Shown: in pieces, positions 10,579-20,575 of the stretch
Layout: each line of letters starts with the position of its first letter
Numbering within the stretch: the stretch's first letter is position 1
Assembly (NCBI GenBank): GCA_037903355.1
Contig: JBAJFE010000023.1
Coordinates: 620,001-684,000 of the forward strand
Source: Trichuris trichiura
Taxonomy: Eukaryota > Nematoda > Enoplea > Trichinellida > Trichuridae
Direction: 5' to 3'
DNA length: 64,000 nt
Program-made: the position numbers and the translations under genes
Notes under the pieces: model-generated
Seen by the model: the letters and a program-made list of their open reading frames with translations, nothing else
Databases searched by the model: none
Told to the model about the DNA's origin: nothing

Positions 10579-11654
10579 GTAACGTTCTGCAATTCCATGA
10601 AAGCAGATGTCCCTTCGTAGCGTTAATACATTTCCCAATACATCACTGGACGACGGCCACCATTGAGAACTGTGCTATCATTAGTATTATTTAACGTGTT
10701 TCTATTGCTTACGGGTGCAAAGAAACGGTTGTTTAGCGCAGGGATATAGATAGTTATTGATCGATAAATCGTTTCATTTCATTTGGCTTCTTTGCGGTTT
10801 AACATTCAGGTAAAATTGTTGTTTTGGTAGGATCGATGATGAATTCTTATTGGTTCCTTCGAAGCACAAGTAAAGCTATTATCATTTGCGGTTTTTTTGT
10901 TGGAACGCATTATTTTCTATCAATTACCATACTTTTTGAAGTTGGGTAAAAAAAAGTTCATTCAATTTGCATTTTCATTTTCTCATCGATTCTTGGCATT
11001 TATGCTCACGTGTTGAAACAATCACATTAATAACGCCTTTTATTTGTGTTTAAGAGAGGATCAAATTCAGTTTTAAAAAATATTAAGTTTCATTGTATAT
11101 GACAATGTTTACTCAAAGTTAAATTTGCCTCAAGGCTTGCGCAGTTGCCCTTCCAATCCGACGTATTAGTAAAGTAAATAGTTTGTGTAAATAATTCGTT
11201 CCGTTTTAGTCAGCCGAGCACTCACACTCGTTGCAAAGCAAACAGTGTAAAGGTTTATCGGTCACGGTCAAATTTGCATAATAAGCATCGATGTGAGCAG
11301 AGCACGGTAAATTTAATTTCATTTTTCGATTTTCTCGTCGACGACATCGGCTGAACTGTGATCGCTCTCCCTCCTTTTTCGTTAGTCGCAGCTGTGCTTT
11401 ACACAGTTCCATATTTTGACCCCCCACTTTTTGTTTGCTATATTTTTTGTCTTTGCGTCGAAGTGTTATTTACTGGAAAAACTCGTTTGACAAAAGCGAG
11501 TTTTCTGCAATGTTTCTCAGAGCTTTCCGGACTCGTCTCATCCTGTCGTCAACGGACTGATAAAAAATCTGTTTGCCGAAATGAAGAACAGATATTGCTG
11601 TTCCTGTAAGTATAAAATAAAAAGTTTTATTATGATAACTTTTTACTCTTTCAG
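10579..11654. other. Stretch without a supported gene
   Basis: Short open frames exist on both strands (for example 11206-11427 minus, with several Cys near its end), but none has consistent splice partners or a family I know. I see no tandem or inverted repeats of note. Confidence 0.4.
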
Positions 11655-11961
11655 GTTGACAATGTACAAGCACATCTTGTCATTAGCATATGGTGTCCCC
11701 TTTACAACAATGAATTTTGTGCGACAATTATTCCGCATTCAAAGAAAAGCGACAAGGTATTTTAGGTGATCAATAGAGCAAAAGAAACTGTACAATTTCA
11801 AGAATTTAATCTTATCGTTTTAGTCTTTCGACATGCAGATAAGGACGGCGTTGGCGACTAATGCTGATAAGGTAATCCCTTTGCAGGAAGTCAAATTTGC
11901 AAGATTAGAATTGCATTTTCAGGTTTTTAGAATTGCCAAATGGTTGTGTGGAACAATTTAA
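11655..11961 (+). CDS. Candidate two-exon coding segment, unrecognised
   Basis: Exon 11655-11756 (34 codons, CTTTCAG acceptor, GTATTT donor) and exon 11824-11961 (46 codons with TAA, GTTTTAG acceptor) are both phase 0 and share protein-like composition (NVQAHLVISIWCPLYNNEFC, then IRTALATNADKVIPLQEVKF). An upstream exon around 11500-11590 looks coding in another phase and does not join cleanly, so the gene may be decayed. I do not recognise a family. Confidence 0.3.
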
Positions 11962-12407
11962 AAAGAGACAAAGTGGACGTCGTTCGACATTGTCGCGTCA
12001 CTGCTGCATGTATGCATGTTACAGCATGAAGGGAATACCGTAGCAGTCGCATGTTGTTCATATGAAATTAATTAATTAATTTAGCGTTTATAGTTCGACT
12101 TTGAAGAAATTTGGCCCTCTTCTTGAAAAGATAAGTACATTTTGTCCAATCGACTTTTTGTGACAAAAATTTCTTTTTCAGGAAAAAAAGCACTCGAATG
12201 GACAACTGCTGACTTGCTGACGACGGGACCTGGCCAGTCCTGAAAGCTCTGAAAAACAATGAAAAGAAGAATTTGTTGATTTCGTGAATAACACTTCTAC
12301 GCATACATTTTGTGTGATTGCGTGAATAAAATTTTCAACTGGCGCGTGTCTTTTCTATCGCGGTTGCAGTCCAACATTTCATAAGGTTTATGGTTCCGTG
12401 TTTAGGA

Positions 12408-12528
12408 TCCATACCAACGGATGCAAGAAGACAATTCGAGGACGGAAAAGAAACGAGAAGAAACGAACAGGGACAACAAGAGGAGCAAGAAAAGAAAGAG
12501 AAAAATGGAAAAGTTCAGGATCAACGTG
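12408..12528 (+). CDS. Possible charged exon
   Basis: Between a GTTTAG acceptor and a consensus GTAAGT donor at 12529 lies an open frame rich in Glu, Gln, Lys and Arg (SIPTDARRQFEDGKETRRNE and onward). Purine-rich low-complexity DNA could mimic this, so support is weak and I could not link it to neighbours. Confidence 0.15.
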
Positions 12529-12688
12529 TAAGTATGCAGTAGGCAGGGCGAGGGTAGGCACTATAGGTTCCAGCATGCATACGGGGTTCACATCCAATAG
12601 GGAATAGTGGGTTTAGATATTGGTTTCCGGAGGGGAGGGCGGGTGAGATACATTCTACTTGAGAATAAGGTGCATGGAAAGGATAGCT

Positions 12689-12735
12689 GCCCCCCCGCCC
12701 CCCCCAAAAAAAAAAAAGGGGGGTGGCGGGGGTGA
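12689..12735. repeat. Homopolymer cluster: poly-C, poly-A, poly-G
   Basis: A run of C (with one G), then about 12 A, then runs of G occur back to back. The C and G runs can pair as a hairpin around the A run. It immediately precedes the CATGTCAC-rich and 21-bp repeats. Such a block is error-prone for sequencing. Confidence 0.8.
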
Positions 12736-12784
12736 GGCGCTATCCGTTGAGATTAGTAAACAACGACAATATTGCATCATCTGC

Positions 12785-12985
12785 ATGTCACATGTCACGC
12801 TTGTCATTTGTCACATGTGCCGCATGTCACATGTGACAGTCGCATGTCGTGTGTCGTCTGTCGCATGTCGTGTGTCGTCTGTCGCATGTCGTATGTCGTG
12901 AGTCGCATGTCGTGTGTCGTGAGTAGCATGTAGTATGTCGTGAGTAGCATGTCGAGTGCCGTCTGACGCATGTCGACTGCCGTGC
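12785..12985. repeat. CATGTC-based minisatellite with 21-bp higher unit
   Basis: After several copies of CATGTCAC/TGTCACATG (12785-12837), a unit of about 21 bp, GTCGCATGTCGTGTGTCGTC plus T, repeats with drift to about 12985 (variants GTCGTGAGTCGCATG and GTCGTGAGTAGCATG). The degenerate 10-11-bp core is YGTCGCATGTC. All six frames stay open for long distances only because the unit lacks stops. Confidence 0.85.
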
Positions 12986-13646
12986 GTCCCCAGTGTGAGA
13001 AGTAGGAACAGTGGACCTGGAAAGCGGACAATAGTCAATGGGCGCTGGACAGTGGACACTGAACTGAGTGCAAAGACCGCGGCGACGAGCCCCCCATGTA
13101 GAAAACAAGGTAGTGGGAATAAGTAGCGGGATGTGGTAGGAATTGCTGTCCTGTTCCGGTCTGTGTGCGCGAAAATGACCCTGGAGCTGAACAGCGTAGG
13201 GTCTTGAAGGGTGACAGCTTCTTGACGGGAAAATAGGTAAGGCAGTAAGTGAGTATGCGCGGGAGAGGTTTGAGCTTGTGGTATCCATCAGTTTTCCCTT
13301 CTGAGCTCCCGCTGACCTTCCCATTTGTCGGGTAGGAGAGACAATAATAGTGGGTTTGAGATTGAGAATACTTGTGTTGTCGTATCGAACTATTATACCG
13401 TTGTCGTATTTTCGTTTGCTCCCTTCCGAATTGATTTCCCTCAAAAGTTTCGCTTTTCCCTTTGTTCGAAAGTGCAATTTGTTACAAATAAAAAATTTGA
13501 ATTGTTCTATAAAAGTGTGATCTCTCAGCCGGTTGCATATCCGGAAAAAGAGTAAAGGTTGACGGCAAAATGCACTTACAGCCGGAAAAACCTTGAGCTC
13601 TTTACGTTTGATTGTAATGGAAATGAAATTTAATAGTCGCTTTCAG

Positions 13647-14093
13647 GTGAACAGCAACCGACATTTTGGAGACGTTGGCCTGTTTAGCAATTGTTGTAGA
13701 CAAGGTAAGTTGAATTTAAAAAATTTCATTTGCAGGTGAAGTGTTTGTTGCTCTCGCATACGCCAGAATAACTAAATAGATAGCGAAAAGAAGTCAAAAA
13801 GAAACGAATAGGTATGAACGATAAATTTGAAACGTTATTGTTTCAGTTTAGCATTATGAAACGAAAGAATGGTCACAACATGTTAAAAAGAAATTGCTTC
13901 CTCCTAAATGGATTTGGTAAGAAACGTTCATATTGTGTAGTAAGTGTATTTCAGGATTGGAAACAAATGCAAATGGAAAAATGAAGCTCTAAAAGAGGTA
14001 AGAAAGAAAAAGCTTTTCGTTTTGAGTAAACTAAAAGTAAACTTTCAGATAATGTTGCCGGAGGGAACTGAACTGAACATTTGTAAACAATGA
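13647..14093 (+). CDS. Candidate small multi-exon coding region, unrecognised
   Basis: Exons 13852-13916, 13955-13997 and 14049-14093 join in phase (2 then 0) across introns of 38 and 51 bp with GTAAG donors and TTTCAG acceptors, giving about 50 residues that end ELNICKQ and TGA. A separate pair, 13647-13704 and 13736-13779, also joins in phase and ends GEVFVALAYARITK then TAG. That tail faintly recalls the C-terminal VALSR motif of Pif1/Helitron helicases, but the key Ser-Arg is absent. It may be two remnants. Phase agreement supports real coding at some time. Confidence 0.3.
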
Positions 14094-16390
14094 AAACAGG
14101 ACAAATTCGCTGTTCAAACAGAAAGGAAAAGTAATAGAGCCAAAGAGGTCTGTTAGTTTGCATCGAAGAATCTACTCGGATGGAATGTAAACAGGAAAAT
14201 CAGGTCAAATCGTACATTGACCGGGCTAAAGTAAGCGTTTTGCCTTATCTTTGTTACATCAGAGGTCAGATAACGGCCGTTAGTAGCTGCTGCTGATTTG
14301 CATAATGTTAGGTCGTCTTGAAACTGTGACTAATAATATCATATGGAGAATGGTATATCATTGGTACAATCATGATTGTCATAGTCCTTCTACATTGGTA
14401 AGTATATAAGTTAATTAGTTCTGTCATGGTGAATAAAAGTTGACAAACTGACGTTTTAGAGTAAGCGAACGGAAATTGGTGATGGCAAAGGAAGCGATGA
14501 GTAAAAAGCTGATGAAATCTGGCATGAATTCAAGGTGTTAGAATTCACCACAATGGACACAAAGAAATGAATCAGTTGACGATGATTTGGTAAGTACCAT
14601 TTGAAAAAGACCGATCGTTAGCTGAGACAAGCTTGGCATTTCTACTGGTCACATATATTGTGTGTGATAAAGGCATAGTCTGCGGTAAGCTGTCTTTTAA
14701 ATTGTTACAAAAAAATAGCTTTTGTTGCACGGATAGATGATGAATTATTTTTAGGCGAAAACAACATTGCAGTTGTTGTAGTGTATTTCACTGTGATACT
14801 ATTGCATTCTATGTTTTGCATGCTGAATTGGATAATGAAATAAAGAATTTTTGGGAGGTCCTTCGGCTGAAATGCCAAAGTAAAACTGACCCAAAGCAGT
14901 GTGCATTGTTCTCGATGTCTTGGCAAAGTTTTGTCCCGTTTTGAACTAATAACCGCCCATCCATACGTTGGTAGGGCATCCAGTTTCAGCCCAAAGTCAG
15001 AAGCTACAAGAAGAACTACACGACATTCTGTTCCATTGGTAAGAATTGATGTTTGCATGCCGGGAGTGTTAATAACATTGAATTCTCACACATGTATTAA
15101 TTGCATGACAGTGATCTCATATATCTATTTGTGTGACATCCTCATGTATTACATCATGGCATGATATAGGTTTGAATGTGTCGCGTTGTGCTCGTATATA
15201 ATTTCAAATGTATGGGATAGTATTGTTCTCTCGTTTGACCGTTGGATTCTGGTTATGGGCTTGTAGGTTTTCATTAGAGGAGGTACGGTGTACAAGTTGC
15301 GAAGTTTACAATGGTTAAAATTGTCTGCAATGGTTAACAAATGGTGTTATATGTTCACAAAGACACAATCCACAAATCGTTTGTCACGGACGCGATTACA
15401 AGGAAAGCAAAGTCGGAAAATGACCGCTCATTTGGCACAATCGGATCAAAGGTGATGACAAAAAATATGTGAACTGTATGCAAACTCGGTTGGCCAATTG
15501 TGAGCAGCAGAGATTATTTTGAGAAAGGATAAAAAGTGCAAGGTGTGCCGAAAGAAGCAAATGGAAAAGTCACGAATTGAAAAGTTAAAAAACAATTTAA
15601 TGGGAATTGAAGAGCTCAAGCAAGATTATGCAATGCTAGCGGAAGAAAGCAGCAGCGACAAGCACAAGAATGGAAGGACTACTGTAACAAAGACAACAAA
15701 AAGCCTCAAGATCAACGACAAGCCGCGACAGGGCAACATGCGACAGACTTGAAATGTACAGAGCTGTTGAAAAGAAAAGAAAGTTTAAAACCACAAGACA
15801 TCCACAGCAATTTTGGCACCTTCTGTCATCCTCACACTGACCAATGGACCTGTGGACCTTCATGAAACATATTTTGCTCTGAAATGGGGATACTATACCG
15901 TACCTTCTCTGATGGAAATGGACCGCATGTTGCCTATTCTTAAAAAGTACAACACCTGAGAGTAGGAGTTGTACCACTTGCTTGTAACCCGTGGAGCCAT
16001 ACCGTTCCTCTGGTACCTATATACCTGCATGCGAAGTATGAATGTCGCTCCCATGGGTCTAAAATATCTAATGGAGTCCTATAACGTACAGCGGTCTAGT
16101 AGTGGGTATGATTCCTAGATGTATGATTGGAATTGAAGCATACATGTTAGATTGGCATGGAGTGTATAACCCCTGTGCTGATGGATGTTCTGGCACTGGC
16201 ATGTTGCCTTCACGTAGAGGGTACATCTCCTACGAGCGTAAATGTTCTTGCATGAAAGGACCGTGCTGACAGTATGATAATCCAGCGAGAAAATTGTCAT
16301 CGCTAACATAGTCATTGCATGAAAAGGAGTCACTGTGCAAGTCCATAAAATCATCTCATGAGGATGTCACACAAATAGTAGCATCCAACA
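14094..16390. other. Stretch without a supported gene
   Basis: An R1 relic lies at 14944-14990. A lysine-rich open frame at 15519-15752 (coiled-coil-like, CKVCRKKQMEK) has no clear splice partners. From about 16000 the sequence begins to show degenerate CATG-containing units leading into the 41-bp array. Confidence 0.4.
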
Positions 16391-16830
16391 CATTGCATGC
16401 TGGAGATCACTGAAAAGTGCATGTCGAAGTCATTGCATCAGGGGGTACTCTCGAACCGCTTGACAAAGTCATCGCATGCGAGAGTACCCCTGTAGATCAT
16501 GTCAAAATCATCGCATGCGGAGGGTAATCTCAAAATTGCATGTGAGAACCACAGCATGAGGGGATATCCTCAAAATTGCATGTCAAAATCATCGCATGCA
16601 GAGGGTACCCTCAAAATTGCATGTCAAAGTCATCGCATGCGGAGGGTACCCTCAAAATTGCATGTCAAAATCATCGCATGGGGGAAATACTCTAATCTGC
16701 ATGTCAAAATCACTGCATGAGGGGAGTACCCCCAAAAATGCATGTCAAAATCAGTGCATGAGGGGGTACTCCCAAAATTTGCATGTCAGAATGATCGCAC
16801 GAGGGGGCATGACTCATCCATCCATCTCAG
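16391..16830. repeat. Tandem array, about 41-bp unit, about 11 copies
   Basis: The unit is roughly GTCAAAATCATCGCATGCGG followed by AGGGTACCCTCAAAATTGCAT. The best copies are between 16565 and 16700; flanking copies are more degenerate and the array grades out on both sides. Each unit carries a GCATGC-type palindrome and a GGGTACCC palindrome. Apparent open frames (SKSSHAEG and the like) are periodic artefacts. Confidence 0.9.
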
Positions 16831-17099
16831 AAATAACCGCATGAGAGGCTGTCACTCGCAATGTCACTCGAAACGTGGTAATGGGGAAGGAACCACGTGA
16901 TCAAGAAAATCACACCAGGGGGAAGAAGGTTGCTCAAAAAAACCACTAAGTAAACAAAGACTTAAAAAACGCGCCGGATGCCGGCATAATACACTCGAAT
17001 ACAGGAGCGGATTCCCGATCCGTGCTAATACCAGGAATCGGATCCACCAAACGGACCGAAAGAACCTGGCCGAAGACAACCCCCCTCCCAGAAAATGAA

Positions 17100-17300
17100 C
17101 CAGGAGAGAGAGAGAGAGACTAAGAATGAAAGACTGAGTGAGAAGAACTGAACATGATGAGAGAAACAGCTCATCAGCTCAGAGGAGAGAAGATATGAGA
17201 CGAGATGAGAGAATGATGATCACGAGACGCGATCAGCTGAGAGCGCGATCCATAAGATGATTCCAGACCATGTCTTCGAACAGGAGACGATGCTGAAGAC
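17100..17300. repeat. GA-rich low-complexity stretch
   Basis: GAGAGAGAGAGAGA at about 17107, then repeated GATGAGAG, GAGACGA and AGCTCATCAGCTCAG words. This is purine-rich simple sequence with no coding support. Confidence 0.6.
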
Positions 17301-17809
17301 CGAAGTATGACAAAAAATTCGCGATGTGAAAAAATCACATCATAAAACAGAGAGATTCATACCCAACACCAGGATATGATCTGCTCCGTTAGAGAAGATG
17401 AAGGAATGAAATGAGTTGCTGAGAAAAATCTCAGCGATGATATATGCTGAAGTTGAAGACCAGTAGACTTCTTGTCCGCAAAATTTTCTTCGTCTTTGAA
17501 ATGCACTTCCGAAACAGACGGACATCGCTCGAATCTAAAAATTATATTGCCAGTTGACGTCAGCAGAAGACAGACAATACCAAACGAGCGAGTCCTCTCT
17601 GCCACAGGTATGACAATATTTGGTCGTTTGACATTTTGACGGATTGATCAGACGGACAAATAGCGACGCAAAATATCGTGTTTCTTCAGCTGTTTTCTTT
17701 TTTCGACCTAAAATAATTCAAAAATCAAGATAAGCAAAAAACGACAAATTTCTTACTTTAAAAAATAGTTTCGAGCGTCTTTTCAAAAAATAGTCCAATT
17801 GAACCGTCA

Positions 17810-18100
17810 AGCGTCTTTGACTCGTCCTCCGTTTTGAAATTGTTGTCCAGTTTTGACCGGTCGTCCTTTCCTTTTTTCGTCCTCGTTTTTGGTCAATTAG
17901 ACGATTGGCTGTCCGGAAAATTTTTTCTTCTCGATCCTCTTCACGAATTTTGAATGGTCCTCTCGGTTTGAAATTGTCGTCCCGTTTTGAGCTGTCGTCC
18001 TTTCCTTTTTTTCGTCCTCTTTTTTGGTCGAGTTTACGATCCGCTGTTTGGACAATTTTCTCTGCTCTCTTTTCACGAATTTCGAATGGCCATTTCCTTT
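17810..18100. repeat. Tandem pair, unit about 131 bp, pyrimidine-rich
   Basis: GTCGTCCTTTCCTTTTTTCG with TCCTC after it occurs near 17863 and again near 17994. The shared neighbours are TTTGAAATTGTnGTCC, GTTTTGAnCnGTCGTCC, TTTTTGGTC and CTCTTCACGAATTT. The two copies are about 10-15 percent diverged by eye. Confidence 0.7.
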
Positions 18101-18237
18101 TAATTAGCCGTCAGCGAGATTCTAAAAATTGAAAAAATGAAAGGTGTTTAAGACTAAAAGACCCACCATCTTTCATTCCAACATTGAACTGGTTTGTCCA
18201 TCATCTTTTGAAGAATTCTTCATTTCTGTCGATCATT

Positions 18238-18450
18238 TTCATATGGCACCGTCATTCTGTCGTCCTGTCCAGCGATTCGTCTTTTCCAAATGGATCCTCC
18301 AACCGGCAGCATTTACCACTGGAATGAACGAGCTTGTCCATCATTTCCATATGGCACCGTCATCCTGTCGTCCTGTCCAGCGATGGTCTTTTCCAAATGG
18401 ATCCTCCAACCGGCAGCATTTACCACTGGAATGAACGAGCAGCGATCAGC
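18238..18450. repeat. Tandem duplication, 108-bp unit
   Basis: CATATGGCACCGTCATnCTG begins at 18240 and again at 18348. Both copies run through CGTCCTGTCCAGCGAT, CTTTTCCAAATGGATCCTCC and AACCGGCAGCATTTACCACT to GGAATGAACGAGC. Only a few bases differ, so the duplication is recent. Confidence 0.9.
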
Positions 18451-18599
18451 AGTAGTCGCATAGGAGCAACTGCTCTGCAAGTCGGAACGAGCGAACACTG
18501 ATTTTGAGCGTCTAGGTCTCGGCCACAATACTTTAGTGGTATGCAAATCACTGATTGACCTGATAAAAGGTCGTTTCAATAACCCACTTACTATTGACA

Positions 18600-20480
18600 C
18601 ATTGCTTGTAAGTATAGAATTTTATCGTTTCAGCGTATAAGAGGTTAAGCTACATCTTACAAGTGCAAACATTAGCACTGACTACTATACGATTAAAGCA
18701 AACAAATGCTCAAACAATTTCTTCCCTCTGGCTGATATAATGAACTGATAACCTATTTCGTTGACCTTGAAGAACGATCGTATTTACTCTGATTGTATAA
18801 ACATTGGGAGCAAAGAACGTTTTGAAATATGATTATTCCTTTAAAAAGATATGATTTTAACGAATTCCTAAATGCTTAGTCTGATAACGTTCACTTAAAA
18901 GTTGCCTAATTTCTTCAGTAAGCGATAGGAAAAGGAAAAGAAGAATAAGTTTATCGAGAAAAAGAAAAAATAATACTCCTTTCCGTCAATTAGAATCTAC
19001 GGTATTTCAAATTTACTCTAAAAAAGTGTGATGAACAGAGAGACTGACTGCAGTGCATACAGCATTTTACAACCTTAAAATCCATGGCAACTGATAAAAG
19101 AACTGAAAGAGGCTTTGTTCTTAAAACAAATTTACTTTTTGATGTTCCGTCTTTAATGGGGAACTAAATTACTGGTTTTCACGGGCGTATCCGTTTTCAT
19201 GTTGGGTATACTTCACTTATTATCCTTAGGAATTTGAATGACAAACTTGCGGTAGATTTCGTGAACGGTCGGTTTCATGGGCAACTATCAATCGTCATTG
19301 AAAAAGAAAAATAAATTTAGGCTGGTTTTCCGGGCAAACTACATAACACATGAAAAACTTCCAAATAACTGCGTGCATTACTCCATTATTGTACTATTCA
19401 AAAAGATACGACGTATTGTTTTCTCATCTTTTCTTACCAAGTAGAGCTTTCAGGGCGGATTGTTGCTCGCCATCAACGCTGATTCAAAGGACCTTCGACA
19501 TGGTGCGATAAACCTTAAATCTCAACTTAATAAGAAAATATTAGGAACAATAATTACATCTCCGAATATAGGCTGTGCTTTTACATAAACGTTATGTTCA
19601 CAATAAAATAGAATCACGGTTCAAGGGTTTTTATCGTAAAGGATTTATATTCACAGCTATCCATTGTAGGTGGGAATTAACTGGTGAAAGTTTGTTGAAA
19701 TGTCAATTATTTTCCAGTTTCTGATTTGGCCATCGTTTAAACTCTGGTTAAAGCCGTTAAAGTTTGTAGGTAGTGTGGTGTGCTCTATGTTGGCACAAAA
19801 TTGTCTTCGATAATTTTTTCTTCCTTCTTTCTCTTCCCCTTTGTTCGAATTTTTCTACCTTATTCCTTTCCTTCTTCTTTAATAGTCCTTCGTCGTTTCT
19901 TTTCTTCTTTCTCATCTTTTTCTTGGTGCCTTCTATGCTTCCTTTCCGTCTTTTATATCATCCTGCTTTCTACGGCTTTCCTGTTCCATCGCTTTATTCT
20001 TGTCCGCTTGCCACTATGAATTGTATTCATTTGCGTTTCTTTCATTATTCTTTTGTTCTTTCTTTACCTCAATTTTACTGTATTCTTAAATATTCGAGCA
20101 AACAACACAGTTGTTCGCTTTATCTGTTTGCTTCTCTACTCATACCTTTTATACACCGGCAACTTCAACCTGTTTAAAGAGAGCTTAAACGACGAGCACT
20201 TTTGAAACTGGAAAACAATTCGCAATACCCACTTTTCTGAAAACATTTACTTTAAATCTAAAACTGAAAGAAATCTATCATTCTCTTCTATAATTAATTC
20301 ACGTCATACCGTTTACGTGCGTTACTTTTCACGTTTAGCTGCAAATACATAAAAATATCCCGACGACGACGAAATAGCCTTTCAAGTCAGACTGACTCGC
20401 CTTCCTTTCACGCAAATCTCACATTCAGCTGCAGTCAACATACACCTTTTTTTCCAAATGAAACAAATTTACGCACAGTT
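18600..20480. other. Gene-less stretch with a pyrimidine-rich tract
   Basis: 18600-19770 shows no credible exon. 19800-20130 is strongly T/C-biased on the plus strand, which creates a long hydrophobic open frame (19773-20177) that I treat as an artefact of composition. Nothing else is recognisable before the satellite array. Confidence 0.5.
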
Positions 20481-20575
20481 AAAATATGACGTCTCAGTTT
20501 GACGTGCCTTCTTTTGACGCAAAAGTGAAAAGACGTCACGTGTCTGTTTGGCGCACGTTTTTCTGACACGAAACC
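20480..20575 (+). repeat. TTTGACG-rich left flank of the satellite array
   Basis: CAGTTTGACGTGCCTTCTTT, GACGCAAAAGTG, then TGTTTGGCGCACG occur in the same order and orientation as in the right flank at 24735-24815. The flanks thus form degenerate direct repeats bracketing the 455-bp array. Confidence 0.5.

Noticed and set aside
12804..13477. Long minus-strand frames with DTRHATHD-type repeats
   Set aside because: A 21-bp repeat unit free of stops keeps all frames open; there is no evidence of a protein.
16000..16840. CRISPR-like regular spacing of short repeats
   Set aside because: The array is a plain tandem repeat without unique spacers and the window is eukaryotic.
16499..16844. Repetitive peptide frames (SKSSHAEG type) in the 41-bp array
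   Set aside because: The frame shifts between units and the unit is not a multiple of three; no start context or splice sites support a repeat protein.
19773..20177. 134-codon hydrophobic open frame resembling a membrane protein
   Set aside because: It lies in a T/C-rich tract where Phe, Leu and Ser codons arise by composition; there are no splice partners or family motif.
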